A stretch of DNA of 22,828 nt, taken from contig JAJFMS010000001.1 in NCBI GenBank assembly GCA_020696885.1, positions 1-22,828 of the forward strand, read 5' to 3'. This DNA comes from Armatimonadota bacterium. GTDB lineage: Bacteria > Armatimonadota > SYMT01. The notes beneath the pieces are model-generated. The model saw nothing but the letters and a program-made list of their open reading frames with translations, was not told the DNA's origin and searched no databases. The position numbers and the translations under genes are program-made. Shown here one piece after another: positions 14,157 through 21,954 of this stretch (its first letter is position 1; every line of letters starts with the position of its first letter).

Positions 14157-16253
14157 GTGTCAATTACCTTCGGCAAACGGATGAGTATCGTCGGGCTGGC
14201 GCTCGGCTCTGCGTGGCTGGCGGGCGCTGCGGCGCTGCCGGGCACGGCGCAGCAGCGGGAGAGGCTGGTTCCCATCCCCGCGAACCTGAACTATTACGAG
14301 CCGGTGCGGGAGAAGGTGACGCCCGAGAAGCTCTCGGTAGACCTTTGTGTTTACGGCGGCACGTCGGCCGGGATCTCGGCGGCGGTGCAGGCGGCGCGGG
14401 ATGGGCGGACGGTGGTGCTGGTGGCGCCGGAGGAGCACCTCGGGGGGCTCACCACCGGCGGGCTTACCTACACCGACTTCGGGAACAAGGGCTCCATCGG
14501 CGGCCTGTCGCGCGAGTTCTACCAGCGCCTCGGCAAGAAGTACGGCGTTCCGGAAGAGTGGAAGTTCGAGCCGAGCGTGGCCGAGCAGGTCTACCAGGAG
14601 ATGATCGCCGAGGCGAAGGTGCCGGTGCGGTTCCGCCACTTCCTGAAGTCCGTCAGCCGGAAGGGGCCCCGTCTACTGGCCCTCACCACGGAGCGCGGGC
14701 TGACCGTGAGCGCCAAGGCGTTCATCGACGCCACCTATGAGGGCGACCTCATGGCGAAGGCGAAGGTCTCCTACACGGTGGGCCGGGAGCCGAACTCCCA
14801 GTACGGGGAGAAGATCAACGGCGTCCAGCTCCACGAGAAGCACCAGTTCGAGTTCCCGACGGATCCCTATGTAAAGGAAGGCGATCCGAAGAGCGGGCTG
14901 CTCCGCGGCATCAGTCCGGAGCCGCTGGCGCCGCAGGGCAGCGGCGACAAGAAGGTGCAGGCGTACAACTTCCGCCTGACGCTGACGAAGAATGCGGTGA
15001 ACCGCATTCCGTACCCGAAGCCGGTGGGCTACGATCCGCGCGATTACGAGCTCCTGGCGCGCTACCTCAAGCTGGACACGAAGTTCCTCTTCGGGAAGTA
15101 CGACCTGCTGCGCAACGAGAAGTACGACAAGAACAACCACGGCGCGTTCTCCACGGACTTCATTGGGGAGAGCTGGGCGTGGCCGGAGGCGGACTACAAG
15201 ACCCGCGAGAAGATCTTCCGGAAGCATGTGGTGTACCAGCAGGGGCTCATGTGGTTCATCACCAACGACCCCCGCGTGCCGGAAGACGTGCGCGCGCGGC
15301 TGGCCGAGTGGGGGCTTTGTAAAGACGAGTTCGTGGATACCGGCGGCTGGTCTCGCCAGCTCTACGTGCGGGAAGCGCGCCGGATGGTGTCCGACTACGT
15401 GGTCACGGAGCAGGACTGCCGCGGCAACCGGAAGGCGGAAGACTCGGTGGGGCTTGGCTCCTACGGCATGGACTCCCACAACTGCCAGCGCGTGGTGGTG
15501 AATGGCGTGGTGAAGAACGAAGGCGACGTGCAGCAGGCCGGCTTCCCGCCGTACCAGGTCGCCTACCGGTCCCTCGTGCCGAAGCGGGACGAGTGCGAGA
15601 ACCTCCTGGTGCCGGTCTGCCTCTCCTGCTCCCACATCGCGTACGGCTCGGTGCGGATGGAGCCGGTGTTCATGATCCTGGCGCAGTCCGCCGCGGTAGC
15701 CGCCGGGCTGGCGATCGACGGCGACGGGATCGTGCAGAACGTGAGCTACCCGGCGCTCCAGAAGCGCCTGCTCCAGTTGAACCAGGTGCTGGAGTGGAAG
15801 GGCGGCTCCGGCGCCATCGCCCCGATCGACCCCAAGGGCCTGCCGGGGATCGTGCTGGACGACCAGGACGGGAAGCGGTCCGGTGAGTGGTCGCTTTCGA
15901 GCCGCTCCGGGGAGCGGAAGGTCGGCACCGGATACCTGCACGACGGGAACGTGAGCAAGGGCCAGGCCTCGATCCGTTTCACGCCGGAGCTGCCGGCGGA
16001 CAACGAGTACGAGATCCTGATCATCGCTCCCGCCAACCCGAACCGGGCCACGAACGTGCCGGTGACGATCGCGATCGAAGGCGGAGAGACGCGGACGATC
16101 AAGCTGAACCAGCGGGGCGGCGAGGACGACGACGCTTTCCGGTCCCTGGGCCGGTTCCGCCTCCCGGCGGGACGCAAGACCACCGTGACCATCAGCAACC
16201 AGGGGACGGACGGGTTTGTGGTGATCGATGGGGTTCAGTTCTTGGCCCGGTAG
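14157..16253 (+). CDS. Exported FAD-dependent oxidoreductase with golvesin-like C-terminal domain
   Basis: The 698-residue protein has a signal peptide (about 1-31, ending PGTAQQ), then an FAD-binding Rossmann fold (VDLCVYGGTSAGISAAVQAA, 61-80, and HLGGLTTGGLTYTDFGNKGS, 94-113) typical of the large FAD-dependent oxidoreductase family with the GGTSAGI motif. Near 440-540 come SYGMDSHNCQRVV and CLSCSHIAYGSVRMEPVFMI. The tail (about 560-698, IVLDDQDGKRSGEW... to FVVIDGVQFLA) is a beta-sandwich like the golvesin or xanthan-lyase C-terminal domain, which often accompanies carbohydrate-acting enzymes. The substrate is unknown. GTG 14157 is chosen because AGGATGGA (14140-14147) lies 9 bases before it; ATG 14181 lacks a site. 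Probably periplasmic or extracellular, and divergent from the sulfatase. Confidence 0.87.
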   Translation: MSITFGKRMSIVGLALGSAWLAGAAALPGTAQQRERLVPIPANLNYYEPVREKVTPEKLSVDLCVYGGTSAGISAAVQAARDGRTVVLVAPEEHLGGLTTGGLTYTDFGNKGSIGGLSREFYQRLGKKYGVPEEWKFEPSVAEQVYQEMIAEAKVPVRFRHFLKSVSRKGPRLLALTTERGLTVSAKAFIDATYEGDLMAKAKVSYTVGREPNSQYGEKINGVQLHEKHQFEFPTDPYVKEGDPKSGLLRGISPEPLAPQGSGDKKVQAYNFRLTLTKNAVNRIPYPKPVGYDPRDYELLARYLKLDTKFLFGKYDLLRNEKYDKNNHGAFSTDFIGESWAWPEADYKTREKIFRKHVVYQQGLMWFITNDPRVPEDVRARLAEWGLCKDEFVDTGGWSRQLYVREARRMVSDYVVTEQDCRGNRKAEDSVGLGSYGMDSHNCQRVVVNGVVKNEGDVQQAGFPPYQVAYRSLVPKRDECENLLVPVCLSCSHIAYGSVRMEPVFMILAQSAAVAAGLAIDGDGIVQNVSYPALQKRLLQLNQVLEWKGGSGAIAPIDPKGLPGIVLDDQDGKRSGEWSLSSRSGERKVGTGYLHDGNVSKGQASIRFTPELPADNEYEILIIAPANPNRATNVPVTIAIEGGETRTIKLNQRGGEDDDAFRSLGRFRLPAGRKTTVTISNQGTDGFVVIDGVQFLAR

Positions 16254-16300
16254 GGAAGTTTGCTGCGCGTGCCCTTACTCGGAGCGCCGGGGCGGGGCAC

Positions 16301-16388
16301 TGGAGTAGTGGAGTATGGGAGGTAATGGGACTGGTGCGGCCTACGGCCGCGTTCCCCACTACTCCCATACTCCAGCACTCCATTACTC
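16301..16388 (+). repeat. GGAGTA-word inverted repeat, copy 2
   Basis: TGGAGTATGGGAG (16309-16321) pairs perfectly with CTCCCATACTCCA (16362-16374), and both arms continue in GGAGTAGTGG and CTCCAGCACTCCATTACTCC words. A small inner hairpin GCGGCC-TAC-GGCCGC lies at 16336-16350. It starts about 48 bases after the stop of the FAD oxidoreductase and uses the same words as the element at 3812-3874. Confidence 0.75.
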
Positions 16389-16461
16389 CCCTTTGGTTTG
16401 GAGTAAGATTTACTGCCGAGCCAGCGCTCGGCGTGTTGTTGTACGCTCGGGATAGCACCTT

Positions 16462-17781
16462 ATGGCAGACGCCCCCCTCTCCCTGACCGAGATCGAAGCC
16501 GTCGTGCGCCGCGTGGTTGCGGAGCAGCCGATCGTGGACATGCACACCCACACCTACCCGCCTTCGTTCGGGACTCCGGTGCCGAACGCGAGCGGCAGCC
16601 CGGACCCGAATGGGCTGATGCTGTGGGGCGTGGATGAGCTGCTCACCTATCACTACCTGATCGCGGAGGTGTACCGGGTGGTGCCGCCCAGCCGGCTCCC
16701 GTACGAGCAGTTCTGGCGGATGACGCGGCAGCAGCAGGCGGACCACATCTGGAAGCACCTGTTCCAGGAGCACACCCCGATCTCCGAGGCGTGCCGCGGG
16801 GTGATCACCACGCTGACGAAGCTGGGGCTCGATCCCTCCAGCGACAGCCTGGAGCAGATGCGGCGCTTCTTCGCGGAGCAGGACCCGAGCGGGTTCATCG
16901 ACCGGGTGATGGAGCTCTCCCACGTGGAGAAGATCACCATGACCAACGAGGTCTTCGACGACAACGAGCGTGGTCGCTGGCTGGCGGATCCGGGTATCGG
17001 TGCGGACCCGCGGTTCAGCGCCGTGCTCCGGATCGACAAGATGATCCTGGACTGGCAGGGGGCCGCGCGCAGCCTGAACGAATGGGGCTACGCGGTGGCC
17101 GCGGAGCTGGACGACCGCTCCGTGGAAGAAGCGCGCCGCTTCCTCCGCGAGTGGCTGGACCGCATGCAGGCGATCTACATCGCCGTGAGCCTGCCGCCGG
17201 AGTTCAGCTACCCCGCCGGGAACGATCCGGTGTCGCGAGCCGGGCAGGCGGTGCTGGAGCGGGTGATCCTGCCGGTATGCGCGGAGCGGGGCCTGCCGTT
17301 CGCGATGATGATCGGCGCGGTGCGCGCGGTGAATCCCGGGCTGCGCGGCGGCGGCGACATGGGCGGCAAGGCAGACATCACCGCCGTGACCAACCTCTGC
17401 GCGGGCTTCCCGGACAATAAGTTCTTCGTGACGATGCTGATGCGGGAGAATCACCACGAGCTGGCGGTGGCGGCCCGGAAGTTCGGCAACTTGATGGTGT
17501 TCGGCTGCTGGTGGTTCGTAAACAACCCCTCGCTGATCGACGAGATCACCCGGATGCGCATGGAGCTGCTGGGCACCAGCTTTATCCCGCAGCACTCGGA
17601 CGCGCGGATCCTGGACCAGCTCGTCTACAAGTGGGACCACAGCCGCAAGCTGATTGGCACGGTGCTCGTGGATAAGTACACGGACCTGGCGGCCTCCGGC
17701 TGGCGGCTTTCGGAAGCGCAGATCCGCCGGGACGTGCGGCTGCTGCTGCGGGATAATTTCGTCGATTTCTGCGAACGGTAG
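16462..17781 (+). CDS. Uronate isomerase-like amidohydrolase
   Basis: The 439-residue cytoplasmic protein has the amidohydrolase HxH metal motif near its start (VDMHTHTYPPSFG, H28 and H30) and the pattern LWGVDELLTYHYLIAEVYR followed by FWRMTRQQQADHIWKHLF, which I recognise from distant relatives of glucuronate (uronate) isomerase. SEACRGVITTLTKLGLD and the long C-terminal barrel fit the same group. Uronate isomerases interconvert glucuronate and fructuronate or galacturonate and tagaturonate; this divergent branch may use another sugar acid. The length is close to the family norm of about 450-470. The ATG at 16462 has only a weak site. The SDR gene begins 11 bases after its stop, so the two form an operon, as expected if the product ketose acid is then reduced. 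Confidence 0.78.
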   Translation: MADAPLSLTEIEAVVRRVVAEQPIVDMHTHTYPPSFGTPVPNASGSPDPNGLMLWGVDELLTYHYLIAEVYRVVPPSRLPYEQFWRMTRQQQADHIWKHLFQEHTPISEACRGVITTLTKLGLDPSSDSLEQMRRFFAEQDPSGFIDRVMELSHVEKITMTNEVFDDNERGRWLADPGIGADPRFSAVLRIDKMILDWQGAARSLNEWGYAVAAELDDRSVEEARRFLREWLDRMQAIYIAVSLPPEFSYPAGNDPVSRAGQAVLERVILPVCAERGLPFAMMIGAVRAVNPGLRGGGDMGGKADITAVTNLCAGFPDNKFFVTMLMRENHHELAVAARKFGNLMVFGCWWFVNNPSLIDEITRMRMELLGTSFIPQHSDARILDQLVYKWDHSRKLIGTVLVDKYTDLAASGWRLSEAQIRRDVRLLLRDNFVDFCER

Positions 17782-17792
17782 GTAGGAGCGCT

Positions 17793-18572
17793 ATGGCATT
17801 TCCAGGATTTGATCTCACGGGCAAAGTCGCCCTGGTAACGGGCGGCACGAGCGGGCTGGGCCGCTCGATCGCGCTGGGGCTCGCGCAGGCGGGCGCGACG
17901 GTGGTGGTCGGCTCCCGCGAAGAAGCGAAAGTGGCCGGCACCGTGGAAGAGCTGCTCGCCATCTCCCCGGGCCACGGCGGCCGGCAGGTGGACGTGGGCG
18001 ATCCGGCCACGATTCAGCCGGTGTTCGACGCCGTGATGGCGGACCACGGTCGGCTGGACATCCTGGTGAACGCCGCCGGCACGATCCAGAAGAAGGACCC
18101 GCTGGAAGTGACGCTGGAGGAGTTCGAGCGGGTGATTCGCATCAACCTCACCGGGCTGTTCCTCTGTTGCCAGGCCGGCGGGCGGATCATGAAGGCGCAA
18201 GGCGGCGGCGCGATCATCAACATCGCCAGCCTTACCAGCTACGTGGGTCTCTCGGAAGTTACCGCGTACGGCGCCAGCAAAGCCGCCGTGGCGCAGCTCA
18301 CCAAGTCCCTGGCCAACGACTGGGCGCAGCATGGCATCCGCGTGAACGCCATCGCCCCGGGCGTCTTCCCCACGCCGCTCAACCAGAAGCTGCTGGAGGG
18401 CACGCCCCGCGGCGCCTTCCTCCTCCAGCACACCCCGATGGGCCGATTCGGGCGCCCGGACGAGATCGCCGGCGCGGCCGTTTACCTGGCCAGCCCCGCC
18501 GCCAGCTACACCAGCGGCGAGGTGATCGTGGTGGATGGGGGCTTCCTCACGCGCGGCGTGGGACCCACGTAG
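17793..18572 (+). CDS. Short-chain dehydrogenase/reductase, gluconate-5-dehydrogenase or KduD-like
   Basis: The 259-residue protein is a classical SDR. The cofactor motif TGGTSGLG spans 16-23, NAAG 93-96, the catalytic Ser is S146 (NIASLTSY), and YGASK gives Y159 and K163. Related enzymes in the same family reduce 5-keto-gluconate, fructuronate-like keto acids or 2-keto-3-deoxy sugars with NAD(P)H. Placed 11 bases behind the uronate isomerase-like gene with TAGGAGCGCT before its ATG, it probably handles that enzyme's product. Cofactor preference and exact substrate are not decided. A rho-independent terminator ends the unit. Confidence 0.85.
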   Translation: MAFPGFDLTGKVALVTGGTSGLGRSIALGLAQAGATVVVGSREEAKVAGTVEELLAISPGHGGRQVDVGDPATIQPVFDAVMADHGRLDILVNAAGTIQKKDPLEVTLEEFERVIRINLTGLFLCCQAGGRIMKAQGGGAIINIASLTSYVGLSEVTAYGASKAAVAQLTKSLANDWAQHGIRVNAIAPGVFPTPLNQKLLEGTPRGAFLLQHTPMGRFGRPDEIAGAAVYLASPAASYTSGEVIVVDGGFLTRGVGPT

Positions 18573-18615
18573 GGAAGTGCGAGGGGCGAGGTTTGAAGTG
18601 CGAATTGGGAGAGCG

Positions 18616-18652
18616 GGAGCCGGCGAGAGCACTGCTCGTCGGCTCCGTTTCT
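18616..18652 (+). terminator. Rho-independent terminator after the SDR gene
   Basis: GGAGCCGGCGAG (18616-18627) pairs with CTCGTCGGCTCC (18635-18646) with one G-U pair and a 7-base loop, then GTTTCT. It lies 43 bases after the SDR stop. The preceding bases (GTGCGAGGGGCGAGG and AAGTGCGAA) contain GTGCGA words like those at 1808. Confidence 0.65.
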
Positions 18653-18802
18653 CGGGCCATCCTGCCGCCGCGTGGTTTTAGAAATTGTAGAGAAAATCGG
18701 ATAGGGAACGCGAAGCGTGCTGGCAAACGGAGAGGTGGCAGGCAGTTGTAGCTCATTCGTCGTGGGGCCTGTCACCAGTCCGCTCCGGGAGGGAGGTGTG
18801 TG

Positions 18803-19234
18803 ATGCGCATCCTCGTGGTTGACGATAATCGAGACGCCACGGATACCCTCATCGACCTGCTGGTCGCGTACGGGTTCGACGCCCGGGGCTGCTATTCCGG
18901 CAGCGAGGCGCTGGCGGAAGCGCTTGCGTTCTCGCCGGACCTGTTCATCCTGGACCTTGCCATGCCGGGGCTGGATGGCATCCGCCTCTGCCGGGAGCTC
19001 CGCCAGAACCCGGCGCTGGACGGCGCGCGGTTCGTGGCGCTTACCGGGCACGATAGCCCGGACCTGCGCTCGCAGGCGGCAGCGGTTGGGTTCGTGCTCT
19101 ACCTCCGCAAGCCGGTGCTGCCCTCAGAGCTGCACACGACGCTGATGGCCTTCAACCGGCACCCTTCCACCGCGTCCATGGTGCCCGCCAAGGCAGCGCA
19201 TTCGTGCCCGTCGTCTCTCCCAGACAGCGACTGA
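18803..19234 (+). CDS. Single-domain response regulator (receiver only)
   Basis: The 143-residue protein is essentially one CheY-like receiver: acidic pair D7-D8, phosphoacceptor D51 (FILDLAMPG), T81 and the K103-P104 switch. No DNA-binding or enzymatic output domain follows; residues 120-143 are a short Ser/Pro-rich tail. It would receive phosphate from a histidine kinase and signal by protein contact. No kinase gene is nearby. The ATG at 18803 is chosen over the overlapping GTG at 18800 because GGGAGGGAGG (18787-18796) lies 6 bases before it. It follows a terminator, so it is its own unit. Confidence 0.9.
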   Translation: MRILVVDDNRDATDTLIDLLVAYGFDARGCYSGSEALAEALAFSPDLFILDLAMPGLDGIRLCRELRQNPALDGARFVALTGHDSPDLRSQAAAVGFVLYLRKPVLPSELHTTLMAFNRHPSTASMVPAKAAHSCPSSLPDSD

Positions 19235-19465
19235 CGGGAACGTACGGCTATCTGTAGGCACGACTGGTGAAGGTATCCGGACGCCGGCCCCGCGGCCACC
19301 CGAGTGTCCGCTACCGGCGACGGTCCTCGCTGTGCGTCGCGCCCGTATCCTGGTCCGCACGAGATCACGCTCGTGTTCCAGGCGCATCGCCGCTCTCCGC
19401 GCAGGTTGCCGTGAGCGAACGCCGCACGAGGCGGCTGCCTACGGCTTTCTGGCCAAGGATACATT

Positions 19466-19870
19466 TCATCCAGCCGGGGCGGGTGCGGGCGGCTCGGCGG
19501 GGTCAGAGCCGGCGGTTTCCGGCGGGTCGGCGTCCCGCGAGGGGCGGAAGGGGGTCCGTCCCATCCACGGCTCGACCTTGAGGTTCACCAGCCAGTCCTT
19601 CACCGTGGGGATCCAGCCGAGGTCGTCCTTCACGTGCTGCTCGCCCACCAGGCGCACCGGGACTTCTTTCCCATCCGAATTGCGGACGGTGACGCCGAAG
19701 AGGCGCTCGCAGAGGAAGATGCCTTCCGAGTGATGGCGCAGCGCACGGTGACGGAAGTCCGGCAGGTGGGCTTTGGTCTCGTCGAACCAGTTATGGATCT
19801 GCTGATAGTCCTCCGATTTGCCCCCAAACAGCTTCGCCGAACGGACGGCATGGTGGTACGGGTGGGCCAT
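19466..19870 (-). CDS. DUF6915-like protein of unknown function
   Basis: The 134-residue protein starts MAHPYHHAVRSAKLFGGK and continues YQQIHNWFDETKAHLPDFRH, RALRHHSEGIFLCERLFG, and VRLVGEQHVKDDLGWIPT. That order of motifs is what I recall for DUF6915; function unknown. The dense His, Asp and Cys residues (HHAVRS, FRHRALRHH, FLCER) could bind a metal, which is speculation. The last 25 residues are Pro-rich and divergent. The ATG at 19870 begins the conserved sequence; the frame extends upstream only as a shadow of the neighbour. It starts 4 bases after the neighbour's stop, so translation is probably coupled. Confidence 0.78.
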   Translation of the reverse strand: MAHPYHHAVRSAKLFGGKSEDYQQIHNWFDETKAHLPDFRHRALRHHSEGIFLCERLFGVTVRNSDGKEVPVRLVGEQHVKDDLGWIPTVKDWLVNLKVEPWMGRTPFRPSRDADPPETAGSDPAEPPAPAPAG

Positions 19871-19874
19871 GGCT

Positions 19875-20450
19875 TCAACCCGCCGGCGCTGGCGGCGCGG
19901 CGTGTGGATCGTCGACGATCTCGCCGGTCTGGAGGTCGGCGGTGAGCGCGCCGTATAGCTCACCCTCGCCGGTCCCGAAGCCGCTGCCCAACAGCTTGAT
20001 CGCGAGCTCCCCGGCCAGCTCGTCCAGCGCGTAGGTGATCGCCTTTACCGGGGGGGCCTCCGCATACATCGCGGCGGCGTTGCCCCACATGCTTTCCCGC
20101 CCGGCGGCCTCCCGGATCTGCGCGATCAGCTCCGGTGTGGCGAGCGGCGGGAGCACTTCCCCCGGCGGGCGGCGCTCCTCGCCGAACAGCAGTGCCTCCG
20201 GGTGCGCAAACCCCTCGTCATAGCCGCCGTCGTAACGCACCCGGAAGGCGGTGGCCCCAGCATCGCGGAGCACCGTCAACATCAGTCGAGCGACCGCCTG
20301 GAGCTCTTCCGGCGCAAACGCAGCCGCAGCCGCGGTGTACTCGAACTCCCCGGATGGGGGATTGTCCGCGAACCCCGGCGGGAGCTCATCGGCGTCGAGC
20401 TCGCTCACGATCTCCTCGAACATCTCGACGGACCAGCGGTAGAAGGGCAT
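19875..20450 (-). CDS. Uncharacterised protein coupled to the DUF6915-like gene
   Basis: This 191-residue soluble protein shows no signal peptide or membrane segment. Visible features are an acidic N-terminus (MFEEIVSELDADELPPGF), a helical AAAAAFAPEELQAVARLM, a FRVRYDGGYDEGF turn and a conserved-looking end, LLGSGFGTGEGELYGALTAD. The DGGYDEG and ELYGALTAD pieces faintly recall DUF6878-type proteins, which I would not assert. GGGAG lies 9 bases before the ATG at 20450, the best-supported start. It is the first gene of a leftward two-gene operon and is divergent from the pentapeptide-repeat gene. Function unknown. Confidence 0.7.
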   Translation of the reverse strand: MPFYRWSVEMFEEIVSELDADELPPGFADNPPSGEFEYTAAAAAFAPEELQAVARLMLTVLRDAGATAFRVRYDGGYDEGFAHPEALLFGEERRPPGEVLPPLATPELIAQIREAAGRESMWGNAAAMYAEAPPVKAITYALDELAGELAIKLLGSGFGTGEGELYGALTADLQTGEIVDDPHAAPPAPAG

Positions 20451-20613
20451 TCGTGTCTACTCCCGAGGGTGATACCGGCAACAGTGCCTGCGACTGAAGG
20501 CAAGCTATAACCCTGTTACCCACCCGGCGGTAGGTATCCTTGGAGCCTAATCTCGGTTTAGCAGTGCGGACCGGCTGGTATGTTTCACTGTTTCACCGAG
20601 CCGAGAGCAGCCC

Positions 20614-21087
20614 ATGCAGATTCCACATAAGAACACCGGCCGCCCGCTCTGGGTGGGGGACGGGGACACACTGGCCGGCGCGGATCTGCGGAAGGTGGAT
20701 CTCTGCGGTGCCGACCTGCGAGGCGCGGATCTTCGCGGCGCACAGATGCGTCACGCGGTGCTGTGGGGGGCGGACCTGCGGAAGAGCCGGCTGGACGGAG
20801 CGGACCTGCGCTGCGCGGACCTGACCTGCGCGGATCTCTCCGGGGCCTACCTGCGCGAGGCCACCCTAACCGGAGCCGACCTTTCCGGCGCCCGGTGGAA
20901 CGGCGCCACCTGCTGGCCGGATGGGTTCCAGCCGCCCCGGCGGATGGGGTTGATCGGGCACCTGCTCCGCTGCCGCGTCCCGCGCCGACGCGGACCGAAG
21001 GGGCCCAAGCGCGCGACCGGCTTCGCGGCGTGGTCTGGAGCGCTGCGCCGCTTCGTGTCACCGGGTACGGCCCGGCGTCCGCTCTAA
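20614..21087 (+). CDS. Pentapeptide-repeat protein
   Basis: The 157-residue protein has about 14 consecutive A(D/x)LxG-type pentapeptides from residue 18 to about 95 (GADLRKVDLCGADLRGADLR and onward), which fold as a right-handed quadrilateral beta-helix. It ends the repeat with WNGATCWPDGFQPP, a cap seen in many such proteins, then a basic tail rich in Arg and Lys (about 105-157). No signal peptide. The role of most members is unknown; some mimic DNA and protect gyrase. The DUF72 gene begins 3 bases after its stop, so they are co-transcribed. The ATG at 20614 has only a weak GAGAG before it. Confidence 0.88.
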   Translation: MQIPHKNTGRPLWVGDGDTLAGADLRKVDLCGADLRGADLRGAQMRHAVLWGADLRKSRLDGADLRCADLTCADLSGAYLREATLTGADLSGARWNGATCWPDGFQPPRRMGLIGHLLRCRVPRRRGPKGPKRATGFAAWSGALRRFVSPGTARRPL

Positions 21088-21090
21088 CCG

Positions 21091-21864
21091 ATGCTCGGCT
21101 CCGAAGTGCGGATCGGCTGCGCCGGGTGGTCGCTCCGGAGCGAGTTTGCCGCGGAGTTTCCGGGTGAGGGAACGCACCTGGAGCGGTATGCGCGGCGATT
21201 TCCGGTAGTGGAGATCAACTCCTCGTTCTACCGCCCGCACCGCACGGAGACGTACGCGCGCTGGGCTGCGTCGACCCCACTCGACTTCCGGTTTGCGGTG
21301 AAAGTCCCGCGGGAGATCACCCACACGCGGCGACTGGTGAATACCGAGGAGCCGCTGGACCGGTTCCTCTCGGAAGCCGGTGCGCTGGGGGAGAAGCTGG
21401 GGCCGCTGCTGGTGCAGCTTCCGCCGAGCTTGCCGTTCCAGCCGGCGGCGGCCGCGGCATTCTTCTCGGCCCTGCGTGAGCGGTTTATTGGGGGCGTGGT
21501 GTGCGAGCCGCGGCACCGGACCTGGTTTACTCCGGAGGCCGAGGACCTACTGATCGGGTGCCGGGTTGCGCGAGTGGCGGCAGACCCGGCGCCGGTCCCT
21601 GCCGCCGCGGAGCCGGGTGGCTGGAGCGGCCTGGTCTACTATCGTCTACACGGCTCCCCCACGATCTACTACTCCCGCTACTCCGAGGAATACCTGGACC
21701 TGATGGCGGCTACTCTGGCGCGCTCCGGAGGCTGGTGCATCCTGGACAACACCGCCGAAGGCGAGGCGACCGCGAACGCCCTGGGGCTGCAGGCCCGGCT
21801 CGCCGGCGCCTCTGCCGCGAGCGCCGGCCCGGCAAGGGGTTCGCATCCCGGCAATTCCGGGTAA
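21091..21864 (+). CDS. DUF72 (YecE-like) TIM-barrel protein
   Basis: The 257-residue protein shows the full series of DUF72 motifs: RIGCAGWSLRSEF, RFPVVEINSSFYRPHRTETY, FRFAVKVPREITH, LGPLLVQLPPSLPF, VCEPRHRTWF, VYYRLHGSPTIYYSRY and WCILDNTAEGEATANALGLQ. The family folds as a TIM barrel of unknown reaction. Length is normal. It follows the pentapeptide-repeat gene with a 3-base gap and so depends on the same transcript. The last 20 residues are low-complexity and probably not conserved. Confidence 0.92.
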   Translation: MLGSEVRIGCAGWSLRSEFAAEFPGEGTHLERYARRFPVVEINSSFYRPHRTETYARWAASTPLDFRFAVKVPREITHTRRLVNTEEPLDRFLSEAGALGEKLGPLLVQLPPSLPFQPAAAAAFFSALRERFIGGVVCEPRHRTWFTPEAEDLLIGCRVARVAADPAPVPAAAEPGGWSGLVYYRLHGSPTIYYSRYSEEYLDLMAATLARSGGWCILDNTAEGEATANALGLQARLAGASAASAGPARGSHPGNSG

Positions 21865-21954
21865 AGGGGGCTGGCACTGCCGCCTCCGGTCCGTCCCCTC
21901 CTTGCGCCTCCACCCCAGGGCCGGCATGGCGCCGATGTCGAGAGTGAGTGGGCT

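Noticed and set aside
16192..17640. Long minus-strand open frame opposite the uronate isomerase-like gene
   Set aside because: No recognisable motif, and it runs through the GGAGTA repeat; the plus-strand gene is strongly supported.
20585..21061. Minus-strand frame opposite the pentapeptide-repeat gene
   Set aside because: Arg/Ser/Pro-rich shadow; the plus-strand pentapeptide pattern is unmistakable.
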